Below, piece after piece: positions 15,930 through 22,919 of a stretch of DNA of 64,000 bases. The position numbers were made by a program, and so were the translations under genes. The stretch's first letter is position 1. Each line of letters opens with the position of its first letter. Below the pieces are notes generated by a model, which was given only the letters and a program-made list of their open reading frames with translations, made no database searches and was not told the origin of the DNA. The DNA comes from JAFAFN01 sp963707555. GTDB lineage: Bacteria > Actinomycetota > Acidimicrobiia > Acidimicrobiales > Microtrichaceae. The stretch lies in the NCBI GenBank assembly GCA_963707555.1, contig CAVPQM010000020.1:62001-126000 (forward strand). The letters are read 5' to 3'.

Positions 15930-17138
15930 TCAGCTCAGGCGCTCGATCACCATCGCCATGCCCTGGCCACCACCGACGCACATCGACTCGACGCCGTAGC
16001 GCTTGTCGGACTCCTGCAGGTTGTGGATCAGGGTCGTCATGATGCGGGCGCCGGTCATGCCGAACGGGTGGCCCAGGGCGATCGAGCCGCCACGGGTGTT
16101 CAGCTTCTCGATCGGGATGTCGAGGTCCCACGCCGAGGGCAGCACCTGTGCGGCGAACGCCTCGTTGATCTCGAACAGGTCGATGTCGTCGATCGTCAGG
16201 TTCGCCTTGTCGAGGGCCTTCTTGATCGCCGAGACGGGACCCAGGCCCATGATCTCGGGGTTCAGGCCGGTCGCCGCGGAGGAGACGATGCGGGCGAGGG
16301 GCTTGAGCCCGAGCTCCTTCGCCTTGGTGTCGCTCATCACGACGACTGCTGCGGCGCCGTCGTTGAGCGGGCAGGCGTTGGCAGCGGTGACGGTGCCGTC
16401 GGGGCGGAACGCGGGCTTCATGCCCGAGACACCCTCGAGGGTCGTGCCGCGGCGGATGCCGTCGTCGGTGGTGACGACGGTGCCGTCGGGGGTGGTGACC
16501 GGGGTGATCTCGGCTTCCCAGAAGCCGTTGTCGAGGTTGGCCTCGGCCAGGTTCTGGCTGCGGACCGCGTACTCGTCCTGCGCCTCGCGGCTGACGTTCT
16601 TGAGCTGCGCGACGTTCTCGGCGGTCTGGCCCATGGCCAGGTAGATGTCGGGCAGCCCGTCCTGGGGCTCCCAGCTGGTGGTGCCGCCCTCGGCACGCTT
16701 CGCGGAGTGGGCCTCGGCGTCGGCGAAGAGGGGGTTCTTCGGGCCGTCGGCCAGCGCCATGTGCAGCTGGTGGCGGCTGATCGCCTCGACGCCGCCGGCG
16801 ATGAACACGTCACCGTCGCCGGCCTCGATCGCGTGCTGGGCCATGCGGATGGCCATGAGCGACGACGAGCAGTAGCGGTTGACGGTGACCCCGGGGATGT
16901 CGTCGAGCCCGGCGAGCACGGCCGAGACCCGACCGATGTTGTGGCCCGACTCGACGGCCGGCTGGCCACAGCCCCAGAGCACGTCCTCGATCTCGGAGCG
17001 GTCGAGCTCGGGGATCTTGTCGAGCACGGCCGTGATGGCGATCGCGGACAGGTCGTCGGGCCGCATGTCCTTCAGTGAGCCCTTGCCGGCACGGCCGATG
17101 GGCGTGCGGGCGGTTGCGACGATCACTGCGTCGGGCAT
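15930..17138 (-). CDS. Acetyl-CoA C-acyltransferase (thiolase)
   Basis: The product is 402 aa. Motifs are complete: catalytic Cys in TVNRYCSSSLMAIR, GGVEAISRH, NEAFAAQVLPSA, GGSIALGHPFGMTGAR with His, and MCVGGGQGMAMVIERLS with the second Cys. It catalyses thiolytic cleavage of a 3-ketoacyl-CoA in beta-oxidation. It is distinct from the FadA6-like enzyme at 6597. A GTTACC-N4-GGTAAC palindrome overlaps a probable TAACAT -10 box upstream. Confidence 0.88.
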   Translation of the reverse strand: MPDAVIVATARTPIGRAGKGSLKDMRPDDLSAIAITAVLDKIPELDRSEIEDVLWGCGQPAVESGHNIGRVSAVLAGLDDIPGVTVNRYCSSSLMAIRMAQHAIEAGDGDVFIAGGVEAISRHQLHMALADGPKNPLFADAEAHSAKRAEGGTTSWEPQDGLPDIYLAMGQTAENVAQLKNVSREAQDEYAVRSQNLAEANLDNGFWEAEITPVTTPDGTVVTTDDGIRRGTTLEGVSGMKPAFRPDGTVTAANACPLNDGAAAVVVMSDTKAKELGLKPLARIVSSAATGLNPEIMGLGPVSAIKKALDKANLTIDDIDLFEINEAFAAQVLPSAWDLDIPIEKLNTRGGSIALGHPFGMTGARIMTTLIHNLQESDKRYGVESMCVGGGQGMAMVIERLS

Positions 17139-17222
17139 TGGATCCCCCTCAGGGTTCTGGGTGTGGAACGGTCCGACGCGAGTGTCGGCCGGCGGCCGAA
17201 CGACTGCCGGCCGGAGGCCGAT

Positions 17223-17238
17223 GTTACCGGCGGGTAAC
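17223..17238 (-). promoter_or_regulatory. GTTACC-N4-GGTAAC palindrome at the thiolase promoter
   Basis: GTTACC-GGCG-GGTAAC is a perfect 6-4-6 inverted repeat, 85 bases upstream of the thiolase ATG. On the minus strand its end merges into TAACAT, which could be the -10 box. This is a third operator type in the catabolic block. The regulator is unknown. Confidence 0.55.
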
Positions 17239-17352
17239 TACGGGGGCCAGCCGGGGCGGCCCGAGCCGTCACCGTGTCGTGACATGCGCAGTGCAAGGGG
17301 CCGGGTCGCGACCATCCGCGGTTATCCTCGGCACCCGACGGGGAGGTCGGCG

Positions 17353-18210
17353 GTGGGGGAGGTGCCACTGGGGGGATGGGAGTCGCCCGGCGACGACGGG
17401 GTCGGCCGTGCCGGCGGACCCGACGACGGCGGAGCCCTGGGCGACGCGGTGGTGGGCTCGCCGATGTGGCCATCGTTGCCGGACCAGCAGTTGGTCGAAC
17501 CGCGACCGGCCTACGGCCACGGATTCGCGCCGCCACCGGCGCAGTCCCTCCCGCCCCGTGGCAGCCGCAGCCGAGCGATCATCATCACGGTCGTCGTCAT
17601 CGTCGGGGTGCTCACGGCTCTGGCGATCGCCGCCTCGATGGCGGTGAGCAGCCTCGATCCCGAGACGGCCGACCTCGGTGATCTCGGCTCCGTCGACGGA
17701 CCGTTCCCCGGCCGGCCGGTCGACCCGGACGCTCCGCCGGTGATCTCGAACCCCCCGCTCGATGGTGACGCTGCGCACGCGGCGATCGCCGACCTGGTGC
17801 AGTTCGTCTTCACGCCGAACCCGGACCCTGCGACATGGGAGGCGGTGTTCACCGACCCTGCCGGACTCCGGGCCCAGATCGAGCCGTTCGCCTCGACGCT
17901 CTGCGCCGTCGGCGTGGGCACCAGGATCGTCGGGATCCAGTTCCTCGATGACGGCCGAGCGCTGGTCGAGTTCGTCTTCCTCGGACCGAACATCCCCGAG
18001 CTCGGACGCACCTTCGCGTTCCGCGGTCACGTGCGCCGGGCCGAGGACGGCCGGTGGATCGCCGAGCCGGACCTCGTCGAGAACGTGGCGGGACTGGCGA
18101 GCGGCTTCTGCCTGCAACAGGACGTGACCGAGCGCGAAGGCATCGAGGACGAGCAGGACGACCGGGGCACTGACGGCACGGGCACGCTCGTCGATCCGCT
18201 CTCGCCCTGA
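17353..18210 (+). CDS. Single-span membrane protein with extracytoplasmic domain, unknown function
   Basis: The product is 285 aa from a GTG with ggggagg 6 bases upstream. The first ~75 residues are Gly/Pro-rich and probably cytoplasmic (QLVEPRPAYGHGF), then RSRAIIITVVVIVGVLTALAIAASMAV forms one membrane helix. The extracytoplasmic part (DAAHAAIADLVQFVFTPNPD... RALVEFVFLGPNIPELGRTFAFRGHVRRAEDGRWIAEPD) has the look of an NTF2-like or cone-shaped ligand domain with two cysteines. The acidic tail (EGIEDEQDDRGTDG) is disordered. It is divergent from the thiolase gene. Confidence 0.6.
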   Translation: MGEVPLGGWESPGDDGVGRAGGPDDGGALGDAVVGSPMWPSLPDQQLVEPRPAYGHGFAPPPAQSLPPRGSRSRAIIITVVVIVGVLTALAIAASMAVSSLDPETADLGDLGSVDGPFPGRPVDPDAPPVISNPPLDGDAAHAAIADLVQFVFTPNPDPATWEAVFTDPAGLRAQIEPFASTLCAVGVGTRIVGIQFLDDGRALVEFVFLGPNIPELGRTFAFRGHVRRAEDGRWIAEPDLVENVAGLASGFCLQQDVTEREGIEDEQDDRGTDGTGTLVDPLSP

Positions 18211-18242
18211 CCGCGACGAGCGTCGACCGAGCCCGTGGCCGG

Positions 18243-18371
18243 GTGCCCGAGTACGCCCGGTCGGTCACCTTCGAAGGTCTGGCGGTGCGCTCGGGCGAAG
18301 GGCGGCTGATCGACCCGTTCGGCCCGCTGCGCGCGCTCGAGATGGGGTCGGCCAACTCGGTGTGCGGCTGA
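18243..18371 (+). CDS. Possible small ORF in the gap before the MaoC gene
   Basis: A GTG-initiated frame of 42 codons (VPEYARSVTFEGLAVRSGEG...LEMGSANSVCG) occupies the 204-base space between the membrane protein gene and the maoC 3' end. Its composition is protein-like, but there is no Shine-Dalgarno and no known family. It may be a fragment of a lost gene. Confidence 0.2.
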   Translation: MPEYARSVTFEGLAVRSGEGRLIDPFGPLRALEMGSANSVCG

Positions 18372-18414
18372 CCCGCGAGCTCGATTCAGGGGAACCCCGT
18401 CACGGGAAACTCCC

Positions 18415-18873
18415 TCAGGGGAAGAAGCGGCTCACCGTGTCGGCGACGCAGGCGGGTTTGTCGGAGCCCTCGATCTCGACGGTGACGCGCACGGTGACCT
18501 GCACCCCGCCCTTCGCCTCTTCGACCGCGACGATCGTGCCGGCGCCGCGCAGGCGTGAACCGGACGGGACCGGCGACGGGAAGCGCACCTTGTCGAGGCC
18601 GACGTTCACGCCCATCGACGCGCCCTGCACCTCGAGCAGCTGCGGCAGGAACAGGTTGACCAGCGACAACGTCAGATAGCCGTGGGCGATCGGTCCGCCG
18701 AAGGGTGACTCGGCCGTGGCGCGCTCCACGTCGACGTGGATCCACTGATGGTCCCCGGTCGCGTCGGCGAACAGGCCGATCTGCTCCTGGGTGACCGTCG
18801 ACCAGTCGGTGACGCCGAGATCGGCGCCGTCGAGCTCGAGCAGTTCGGCGGGTGAAGCGACGACGGTGGTCAT
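18415..18873 (-). CDS. MaoC-family (R)-specific enoyl-CoA hydratase
   Basis: The product is 152 aa. The hydratase 2 motif is clear: FADATGDHQWIHVDVERA with catalytic Asp and His, followed by SPFGGPIAHGYLTLSLV, the usual IAHG..TL segment. Such single-hotdog enzymes hydrate enoyl-CoAs and are close to mycobacterial HtdZ/Rv0130-type proteins. It lies just downstream of the ipdF-like and fadE30-like genes in the same direction and is probably co-transcribed with them. Confidence 0.85.
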   Translation of the reverse strand: MTTVVASPAELLELDGADLGVTDWSTVTQEQIGLFADATGDHQWIHVDVERATAESPFGGPIAHGYLTLSLVNLFLPQLLEVQGASMGVNVGLDKVRFPSPVPSGSRLRGAGTIVAVEEAKGGVQVTVRVTVEIEGSDKPACVADTVSRFFP

Positions 18874-18940
18874 GGGTGGCTCCTGTCGATCTGAGGCGGG
18901 GTCGATGGGTGCGGGGTCGATGGGTGCAGGGTCGCCCGGC

Positions 18941-19723
18941 TCAGGCGTGCTGGCTCGAGACGGGCACGACCTCGCCTGTCATGTACGACGACAGATCGCT
19001 CGCCAGGAAGACCATGACGTTGGCGACCTCCCACGGCTCGGCGCCGCGGCCGAAGGCCTCCATGGCCTTGAGCTCCTCGAGCAGCCCCGGGGGCGTCACC
19101 TTCTCGAGGTTCGGGTGCATGGCCAGGCTCGGTGCGACGGCGTTCACGCGCACGCCGTGCTCCGCCGCTTCGACCGCGGTGCAGCGGGTGAGCGCCATCA
19201 CGCCGGCCTTCGCCGCGGCGTAGTGCGCCTGACGGTCCTGGGCTCGCCAGCCGAGCACCGACGCGTTGTTCACGATCGCGCCCGCGCCACGCTCGTACAT
19301 GTGTGGCAGCACTGCGCGGAGGCACCGGAACGTGCCGGTCAGGGTGACATCGAGGACCTTCGACCACTGGTCGTCGGTGAGCTCGGTGACCAGCCCGTTG
19401 CCGCCGAGGCCCGCGTTGTTCATCCAGACGTCGATGTGGCCGAGGTCGTCGAGCGCGGCGGCGAGCAGTGCCTGCACGTCGTCCTCGGAGGTGACGTCGC
19501 AGCGCAGCGCGACCGGTCGGGTGCCGAACTCCTCGGCGAGTACGTCGGCGGTCTCGTTGACCCTGCGCTCGTGCGCGTCCGAGATCACGACCCTCGCTCC
19601 CTCGAGCAGGCAGCGTCGAGCGAGCGAGCCGCCGATGCCGGAGCCGGCGGCCGCGGTCACGACGACGGTCTGGCCGTCGAGCAGTCCCCGTCCGGGGGGT
19701 TCGATGGGAGCGGGCTGGGTCAT
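18941..19723 (-). CDS. ipdF: IpdF-like SDR (HIP / steroid ring C-D degradation)
   Basis: The product is 260 aa; the ATG at 19723 has gagga upstream. The sequence GRGLLDGQTVVVTAAAGSGIG, VISDAHERRVNETADVL, MNNAGLGGNGLVTELTDDQW, NNASVLGWRAQDRQAHYAAAK and the end (SSYMTGEVVPVSSQHA) match my memory of mycobacterial IpdF (Rv3559c) nearly motif by motif. IpdF oxidises a hydroxylated HIP-CoA intermediate after the sterol A/B rings are removed. The downstream-upstream order with fadE30 is also as in mycobacteria. Confidence 0.8.
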   Translation of the reverse strand: MTQPAPIEPPGRGLLDGQTVVVTAAAGSGIGGSLARRCLLEGARVVISDAHERRVNETADVLAEEFGTRPVALRCDVTSEDDVQALLAAALDDLGHIDVWMNNAGLGGNGLVTELTDDQWSKVLDVTLTGTFRCLRAVLPHMYERGAGAIVNNASVLGWRAQDRQAHYAAAKAGVMALTRCTAVEAAEHGVRVNAVAPSLAMHPNLEKVTPPGLLEELKAMEAFGRGAEPWEVANVMVFLASDLSSYMTGEVVPVSSQHA

Positions 19724-19800
19724 GTCGGGGTCCTCGTACGGTCGATGGGGTCGGGTGGGGGCGTTGCTGGGGTGGGGGAGGCGTGTCGTGTGAGGGGCCG

Positions 19801-21033
19801 TCAGCGCGGTTCGCGCGGCAGGCCGAGGGCACGTTCGCCGATGACGTTGCGCTGGATCTCGTCGGAGCCGCCGTAGATCGTGTCGGAACGGCTGAAGAAG
19901 AACAGCTTGTGGGCGGGGCCCATCTCGAGCTCGCCGGCGTCGCCCTCGTCGGCCTCGGAGTAGCGCGTGAGCATGGCTGCCGGACCGAGCACGTCGGCGG
20001 CGAGCTCGCCCATGTCGCGGTGCAGGTTCGCCCAGTACAGCTTGTTGATCATGGCCTCGCGGGGCAGCGCGACGTTCTCGTCGACGCGCAGGGCGCGCAG
20101 CGCGTTCCACCGCATGATGTGCAACCGCGACCACGCGGCGGCCAGGCGTTGGCGCATGACCGGGTCGCTGGTCAGTCCCCGCTCGCGAGCCGTCTCGGTG
20201 ATCTCGGTCAGCTCGCGGTGGAACGCCATCTGCTGGCCGAGGGTGAGCACGCCGCGCTCGAACGCGAGGGTGCCCATCGCGACCTTCCAACCGTCGCCGG
20301 GTGCGCCGACGCACAGCTCCGCGCTGGTGCGGGCGCCGTCGAAGAAGACCTCGTTGAACTCGGCGGTGCCGGTGATCTGGCGGATCGGGCGGATCTCGAT
20401 GCCGGGCTGATCCATCGGGACGAGCAGGTAGGACAAGCCCTTGTGGCGCTGCGAGCCCTCCTCGGTGCGACACACGACGAAGCACCACTGCGACCACTGC
20501 GCGAGCGAGGTCCAGACCTTCTGTCCGTCGATGATCCACTCGTCGCCCTCGAGGCGGGCGCGGGTCTTCACGTTGGCCAGGTCGGAGCCGGCGTTGGGCT
20601 CGGAGTAGCCCTGGCACCAGAACTCGGTGCCCGACACGATGCCAGGCAGGAAGCGCTGCTGGATCTCGGGTGAGGCGAAGTGCACGAGCGTCGGGCCGAG
20701 CAGACCTTCGCCGATGAGGCCGGCGCGTCCGGGACCTCCGGCGGCGGCGTACTCCTCGTGGAAGGCGACCTCGAGGTGGATCGGCAGCCCGCGCCCGCCG
20801 TGCTCGACCGGCCAGCCGACCGCCGTCCAACCGCCGGAGGCGAGCTCACGCTCCCAGGCCATGCGCTCCTCGACGAACGCGTGCTCGTCACCGGGGCCGC
20901 CGCGATGACGCAGGATCTCGAACTCGCCGGTCAGGTGCTCGGCCATCCAGGCGCGGATCTCCGCTCGGAAGGCGGCTTCGTCGGGCCACGATGCGGGTGT
21001 CGATGCGCTCGACTCGGCGGTGGTGTCGCTCAT
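19801..21033 (-). CDS. fadE30: FadE30-like acyl-CoA dehydrogenase (HIP-CoA pathway)
   Basis: The product is 410 aa; the ATG at 21033 follows a TAGCGT -10 box by 8 bases. ACAD signatures: FWCQGYSEPNAGSDLANVKTRA, DGQKVWTSLAQWSQWCFVVCRT, QITGTAEFNEVFFDGA, APGDGWKVAMGTLAFERGV, and SDTIYGGSDEIQRNVIGERALGLPREPR. CQGYSEP with RHRGGPGDEHAFVEER near the N-terminus recalls mycobacterial FadE30 (Rv3560c), which dehydrogenates a HIP-derived CoA ester. It is adjacent to the ipdF-like gene, as in mycobacteria. A CTGAC-N5-GTCAG palindrome sits at its promoter. Confidence 0.8.
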   Translation of the reverse strand: MSDTTAESSASTPASWPDEAAFRAEIRAWMAEHLTGEFEILRHRGGPGDEHAFVEERMAWERELASGGWTAVGWPVEHGGRGLPIHLEVAFHEEYAAAGGPGRAGLIGEGLLGPTLVHFASPEIQQRFLPGIVSGTEFWCQGYSEPNAGSDLANVKTRARLEGDEWIIDGQKVWTSLAQWSQWCFVVCRTEEGSQRHKGLSYLLVPMDQPGIEIRPIRQITGTAEFNEVFFDGARTSAELCVGAPGDGWKVAMGTLAFERGVLTLGQQMAFHRELTEITETARERGLTSDPVMRQRLAAAWSRLHIMRWNALRALRVDENVALPREAMINKLYWANLHRDMGELAADVLGPAAMLTRYSEADEGDAGELEMGPAHKLFFFSRSDTIYGGSDEIQRNVIGERALGLPREPR

Positions 21034-21041
21034 CGCCGGCG

Positions 21042-21069
21042 ACGCTAGTGCGAACTGACGACCCGTCAG
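21042..21069 (-). promoter_or_regulatory. Promoter and CTGAC-N5-GTCAG operator of the fadE30-like gene
   Basis: On the minus strand the palindrome CTGAC-N5-GTCAG (21055-21069) is followed after 7 bases by TAGCGT (21042-21047) and, 8 bases later, the ATG. This is a leaderless promoter with the operator in the spacer and -35 zone, closely like the SDR gene at 12598. Confidence 0.7.
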
Positions 21070-21240
21070 AAACGGGAACGGATCGTCGGTCGACGCAGCC
21101 ACCGACCCCCGCCCTCGCCCCTGCCCCCGAGGTCGGCTGACGACGCGGGCCGTCCCGGCCGCTCTGTCGCGGTGTCGGGCGTGTCGGCTCGTACACTCGG
21201 CCCGACGACGGCGCCGATGCCTGTCGCGGAGCGGAGCACG

Positions 21241-22233
21241 GTGGCGTCGACCAGGATCGAGACGAAGTGGATCGTCGCCGGGGTGACGCTCGCCGTCGTG
21301 GCGCTGGCCGCGTTGGTGGTGCTGGTGGTGAGCCTGCTCGGCGGTGACCCTGGGACCGATGAGGTCGAGTCGACCACCACGTCGAGCACCGCCCCGGTCG
21401 AGCCCGCACCGACCAGTCCCAGCACGACGCCGGAGTCGACCGAACCCGACGACATCGAGGTCGAGCGGGTCACGGTGCAGGCCGGCGCCCTGGAGCGCTC
21501 GTACACGGTGATCTCGCCCGCCGAGGCTCCTGCGGGCGACCGGTTGCCCGTCGTGCTGGTGTTGCACGGCCTGGGTGTCGATGCCGGCGCGATGTCGACC
21601 TCGGCGGACTGGCGAGGAGCGGTGGCCGAGCACGAGTTCATTGCGGTGTTCCCGCAGGGCCTGGCGAACTCGTGGAACATGGGCCCGTGCTGCCCGCCGG
21701 CGAACCTCGTCGGCACCGACGACGCAGCGTTCATCGGTGAGGTGATCGATCAGCTGCTCGCCCGGGACGACACCGACGCGGACCGGCTCTACATGACCGG
21801 GTTCTCGAACGGTGCCCTCATGACCTACGCCTACGCATGCGCGCACCCCGGCCGGTTCGCGGCGATCGCCCCCATGAGTGGCAGCAACGTCACCGGTTGC
21901 GCACCGTCGGAGCCCCTGTCGCTGCTGCACCAGCACTCGGACCCCGACCTGGTGGTGCCGTTCCATGGAGGTCTGGCGCTCGGTGCGTTGGTGTCGAGAG
22001 CGCCGTTCCCTGATGTGCCCGGCTCGGTGGCCGCCTGGGCCGCGGCGGACGGTTGCGCACCCGAGCCGGAGCGACGCACCGACGACGACGGTGTCGAGCG
22101 GTGGATCTGGGGCGACTGCAGCGATGGCACCTCGGTCGAGCTGGTCAAGGTGCCAGGTGTCGGCCACGTGTGGCCACGCACCGCCACCCACGACGGCCTG
22201 GACGAGCTGCTGCGCTTCTTCGACCTGGACTGA
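21241..22233 (+). CDS. Secreted polyhydroxybutyrate depolymerase / feruloyl-esterase-like hydrolase
   Basis: The product is 330 aa from GTG 21241 (gcggagc upstream); an ATG at 21217 is possible. An N-terminal membrane helix (WIVAGVTLAVVALAALVVLVVSLL) is followed by a Thr/Ser/Pro-rich linker, then an alpha/beta-hydrolase: LPVVLVLHGLGVDAGAM (oxyanion region), FPQGLANSWNMGPCCPPAN, nucleophile TGFSNGALMTY (GxSxG), acid HQHSDPDLVVPF, and His in PGVGHVWP. This is the LpqC/PHB-depolymerase-like esterase group. It is probably tethered outside the membrane. It lies divergent from the fadE30-like gene. Confidence 0.82.
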   Translation: MASTRIETKWIVAGVTLAVVALAALVVLVVSLLGGDPGTDEVESTTTSSTAPVEPAPTSPSTTPESTEPDDIEVERVTVQAGALERSYTVISPAEAPAGDRLPVVLVLHGLGVDAGAMSTSADWRGAVAEHEFIAVFPQGLANSWNMGPCCPPANLVGTDDAAFIGEVIDQLLARDDTDADRLYMTGFSNGALMTYAYACAHPGRFAAIAPMSGSNVTGCAPSEPLSLLHQHSDPDLVVPFHGGLALGALVSRAPFPDVPGSVAAWAAADGCAPEPERRTDDDGVERWIWGDCSDGTSVELVKVPGVGHVWPRTATHDGLDELLRFFDLD

Positions 22234-22253
22234 GACGACGGGCCGGCGCTGGT

Positions 22254-22727
22254 TCAGCCGGTACCGAGGGGCAGGACGGGCGCGGCGCGTCGTGGCCCGG
22301 CAGTGGGATGGTTCGCCCGGCTGCGGGACTCGGGCCCGCGGTGCTCGGCGACCGCTCGACGCAGCGACGCAGGAGAGTCGGAGCCCGGATCGAGCAGACG
22401 GTGGGCCGAGACGTACCTGAGGTAGGTGGCGAGCGTCGCCGCGAGGTCGGGAGGCGGGGCGGCACCGTGGCGGTCGCACCACGAACGAGCCCCCGACCAC
22501 AGCACGAGCGCGACGTTGCGTGCCGTCCAGCGGAACGAGATGCGGCCCGATGCGTCGACCCTGGACGCGACGATCACCGCGAGTGCGTCACGGTGCACGA
22601 CGTGGCCGTGGGCGAGCGCCCAGGTGGCGACGTCGCGACGGTGCCGGCGGACGGACGGATGCGTCGGCACGGTGTGGGCGCGGCGGCTGGCGTGGAGGGT
22701 CGTATGGAGGGTCGTGGTGTCGGACAT
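22254..22727 (-). CDS. Hypothetical protein
   Basis: The product is 157 aa. The ATG (22727) has cagga upstream, so the long upstream open frame is excluded. The sequence is Arg/His-rich (ASRRAHTVPTHPSVRRHRRDVATWALAHGHVVHRDALAVI...) with FRWTARNVALVLWSGARSWCDRHG and TYLRYVSAHRLLDPGS; the tail is basic and disordered. It has no membrane helix and no recognised domain. It is convergent with the esterase gene (20 bases apart). Confidence 0.45.
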   Translation of the reverse strand: MSDTTTLHTTLHASRRAHTVPTHPSVRRHRRDVATWALAHGHVVHRDALAVIVASRVDASGRISFRWTARNVALVLWSGARSWCDRHGAAPPPDLAATLATYLRYVSAHRLLDPGSDSPASLRRAVAEHRGPESRSRANHPTAGPRRAAPVLPLGTG

Positions 22728-22859
22728 GACGTCATCCTGACCGCGAGGTGTGACAGTCACGGACGAACCCCTGTTCGATGCCGGCGGAGAGCGTGGGGGA
22801 GGAGCCTGGCCTGCGGTCCCCGCCACCTGCACCGGCCTCGCAGGCGTGTCGGGACGCGA

Positions 22860-22889
22860 CGAGGGGGCGTGGTCGCCCACGCCCCCTCG
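22860..22889 (-). terminator. Strong hairpin terminator after the large exported protein gene
   Basis: A perfect 13-base stem (CGAGGGGGCGTGG / CCACGCCCCCTCG) with a TCGC loop begins 30 bases past the stop at 22920 on the minus strand. There is no U-tract, as is usual in high-GC actinobacteria. Confidence 0.75.
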
Positions 22890-22919
22890 TCCGGAGTGCT
22901 CAGCAGGTGCTGTCGACGA

